A stretch of DNA of 14,303 nucleotides. Source: CAZERT01 sp964630015 (lineage in GTDB: Bacteria > Patescibacteriota > Microgenomatia > UBA10105 > UBA927). The translations under genes and the position numbers were made by a program. Of this stretch, positions 13,744 to 14,303 are shown one piece after another (the first letter of the stretch is position 1; each line of letters opens with the position of its first letter). Under the pieces are notes generated by a model, which was not told where the DNA came from, ran no database searches, and saw only the letters and a program-made list of their open reading frames with translations. The stretch spans positions 1-14,303 of the forward strand of contig CAZVTJ010000021.1 in assembly GCA_964630015.1 (NCBI GenBank), in the 5' to 3' direction.

Positions 13744-14277
13744 TTACTTCTTTTCCTTACCGGGTGGCAATGCCGGTACAATAGTGGATCTCTCTGGTTG
13801 ATTAGGCATATCTCTTACCACAGGAGCTTGATTATTTGATTTTTCTTCCGGGATTAAAGTCCTCCAAATCTGATCGCCTATTGTCCTACCATACACATCT
13901 CCCAGCGCAGACACGTTTCCATTCAATACCCGTCTCACTTCTTTAACTACATGTTGAGCATATGTTTGCACTATTCCCGGTTTATTTGGTTCTTTCGATA
14001 CGCTTACCACTGATTGCTGACTAAGTGACGAAGGACCTTGTTTCTGTTTATCTCCTGAAGGTGTTCCTCCGATTAATGCCGATTGAATGGCACTGCCAAC
14101 ACGTGAAGGCGGCCTGTCTTCCGAACCGATAAGTGCTGAAGCCACCTGATCAGCAAGCGAGGATGGATTCTCCGTAATTCCCAATGCTTGTTTAATCGCC
14201 TTCTTTAATGTGCCACCGGAACCACCTTTATCCGCTTCATACACGATACTGTCATGAAATACTAATCGTTCTGCCAT
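13744..14277 (-). CDS. Hypothetical protein with tandem SALIG repeats
   Basis: A 177-residue protein of unknown function, low in complexity and rich in Ser, Gly, Pro and Gln. The N-terminal third holds short tandem helical repeats. SSLADQVASALIG (39-51) and SRVGSAIQSALIG (58-70) are 19 residues apart, and a weaker copy (GTLKKAIKQALGI, 22-34) lies 17 residues before them. Linkers between the helices are Pro/Gly/Ser-rich. Residues 107-143 form a more regular segment resembling part of the next protein, and the tail (144-177) is Pro-rich and probably disordered. There is no signal peptide or membrane helix. This gene has the clearest ribosome site in the window (GAAAGGA). It may be a scaffold or adaptor whose helices recruit partners, but that is inference. 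Confidence 0.8.
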   Translation of the reverse strand: MAERLVFHDSIVYEADKGGSGGTLKKAIKQALGITENPSSLADQVASALIGSEDRPPSRVGSAIQSALIGGTPSGDKQKQGPSSLSQQSVVSVSKEPNKPGIVQTYAQHVVKEVRRVLNGNVSALGDVYGRTIGDQIWRTLIPEEKSNNQAPVVRDMPNQPERSTIVPALPPGKEKK

Positions 14278-14282
14278 ACTTT

Positions 14283-14289
14283 TCCTTTC
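14283..14289 (-). promoter_or_regulatory. Shine-Dalgarno site of the right-most gene
   Basis: GAAAGGA on the minus strand ends 5 bases before the ATG at 14277. It is notable because most other starts in the window lack such a site, and it fixes the start of this gene. Confidence 0.65.
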
Positions 14290-14303
14290 AAAAATATCCT
14301 ATA

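Overview
The window looks like a bacterial chromosome fragment, most likely a small-genome lineage such as Patescibacteria (CPR). That placement is an inference from gene style: compact single-strand operons, short proteins, several degenerate PAP2-family proteins, and start codons that mostly lack Shine-Dalgarno sites but often have a -10 box 6-12 bases upstream. TGA is used as a normal stop (dprA, mreB), which argues against the code-25 Gracilibacteria/Absconditabacteria. All supported genes lie on the minus strand, so the operons read from right to left. I found no plus-strand gene, tRNA, rRNA or CRISPR array.

Right part (11805-14277): three consecutive unrecognised soluble proteins. The first two share a short helical motif (consensus S-[SR]-[LV]-[GA]-x-x-[ILV]-x-S-A-L-[IF]-G). 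The third runs into a 100-N scaffold gap (11705-11804). Left of the gap is a type IV toxin-antitoxin / phage-defence pair, abiEi-abiEii (10083-11629), with its own TTGACA promoter and two inverted repeats suited to autorepression. This part is visibly more AT-rich than the housekeeping genes and looks like an accessory insert beside mreB.

Middle part (3293-10042): a cell-shape and DNA-maintenance block, mreB, a PAP2-like membrane protein, mrdA (PBP2), dprA and topA. MreB and PBP2 act in lateral wall elongation. The membrane protein sits where mreC/mreD are often found. After topA there is an unusual pair of inverted 7-nt repeat arrays (3209-3285).

Left part (173-3197): a compact operon with a one-helix membrane protein, a complete-motif PAP2 phosphatase, a TrmH/SpoU RNA methyltransferase, a stand-alone NIF3-insert/CutA-like protein, a second PAP2 protein with one changed catalytic residue, and a SAM-dependent methyltransferase. 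Several of these genes overlap by ATGA.

Left edge (3-105): a near-consensus sigma70-type promoter is followed within about 70 bases by an intrinsic terminator that has a competing pairing. It is either a small RNA gene or an attenuated leader for a gene outside the window. With the inverted heptamer arrays, the shared-motif gene pair and the recurring near-leaderless promoter layout, it is the best candidate here for something undescribed.
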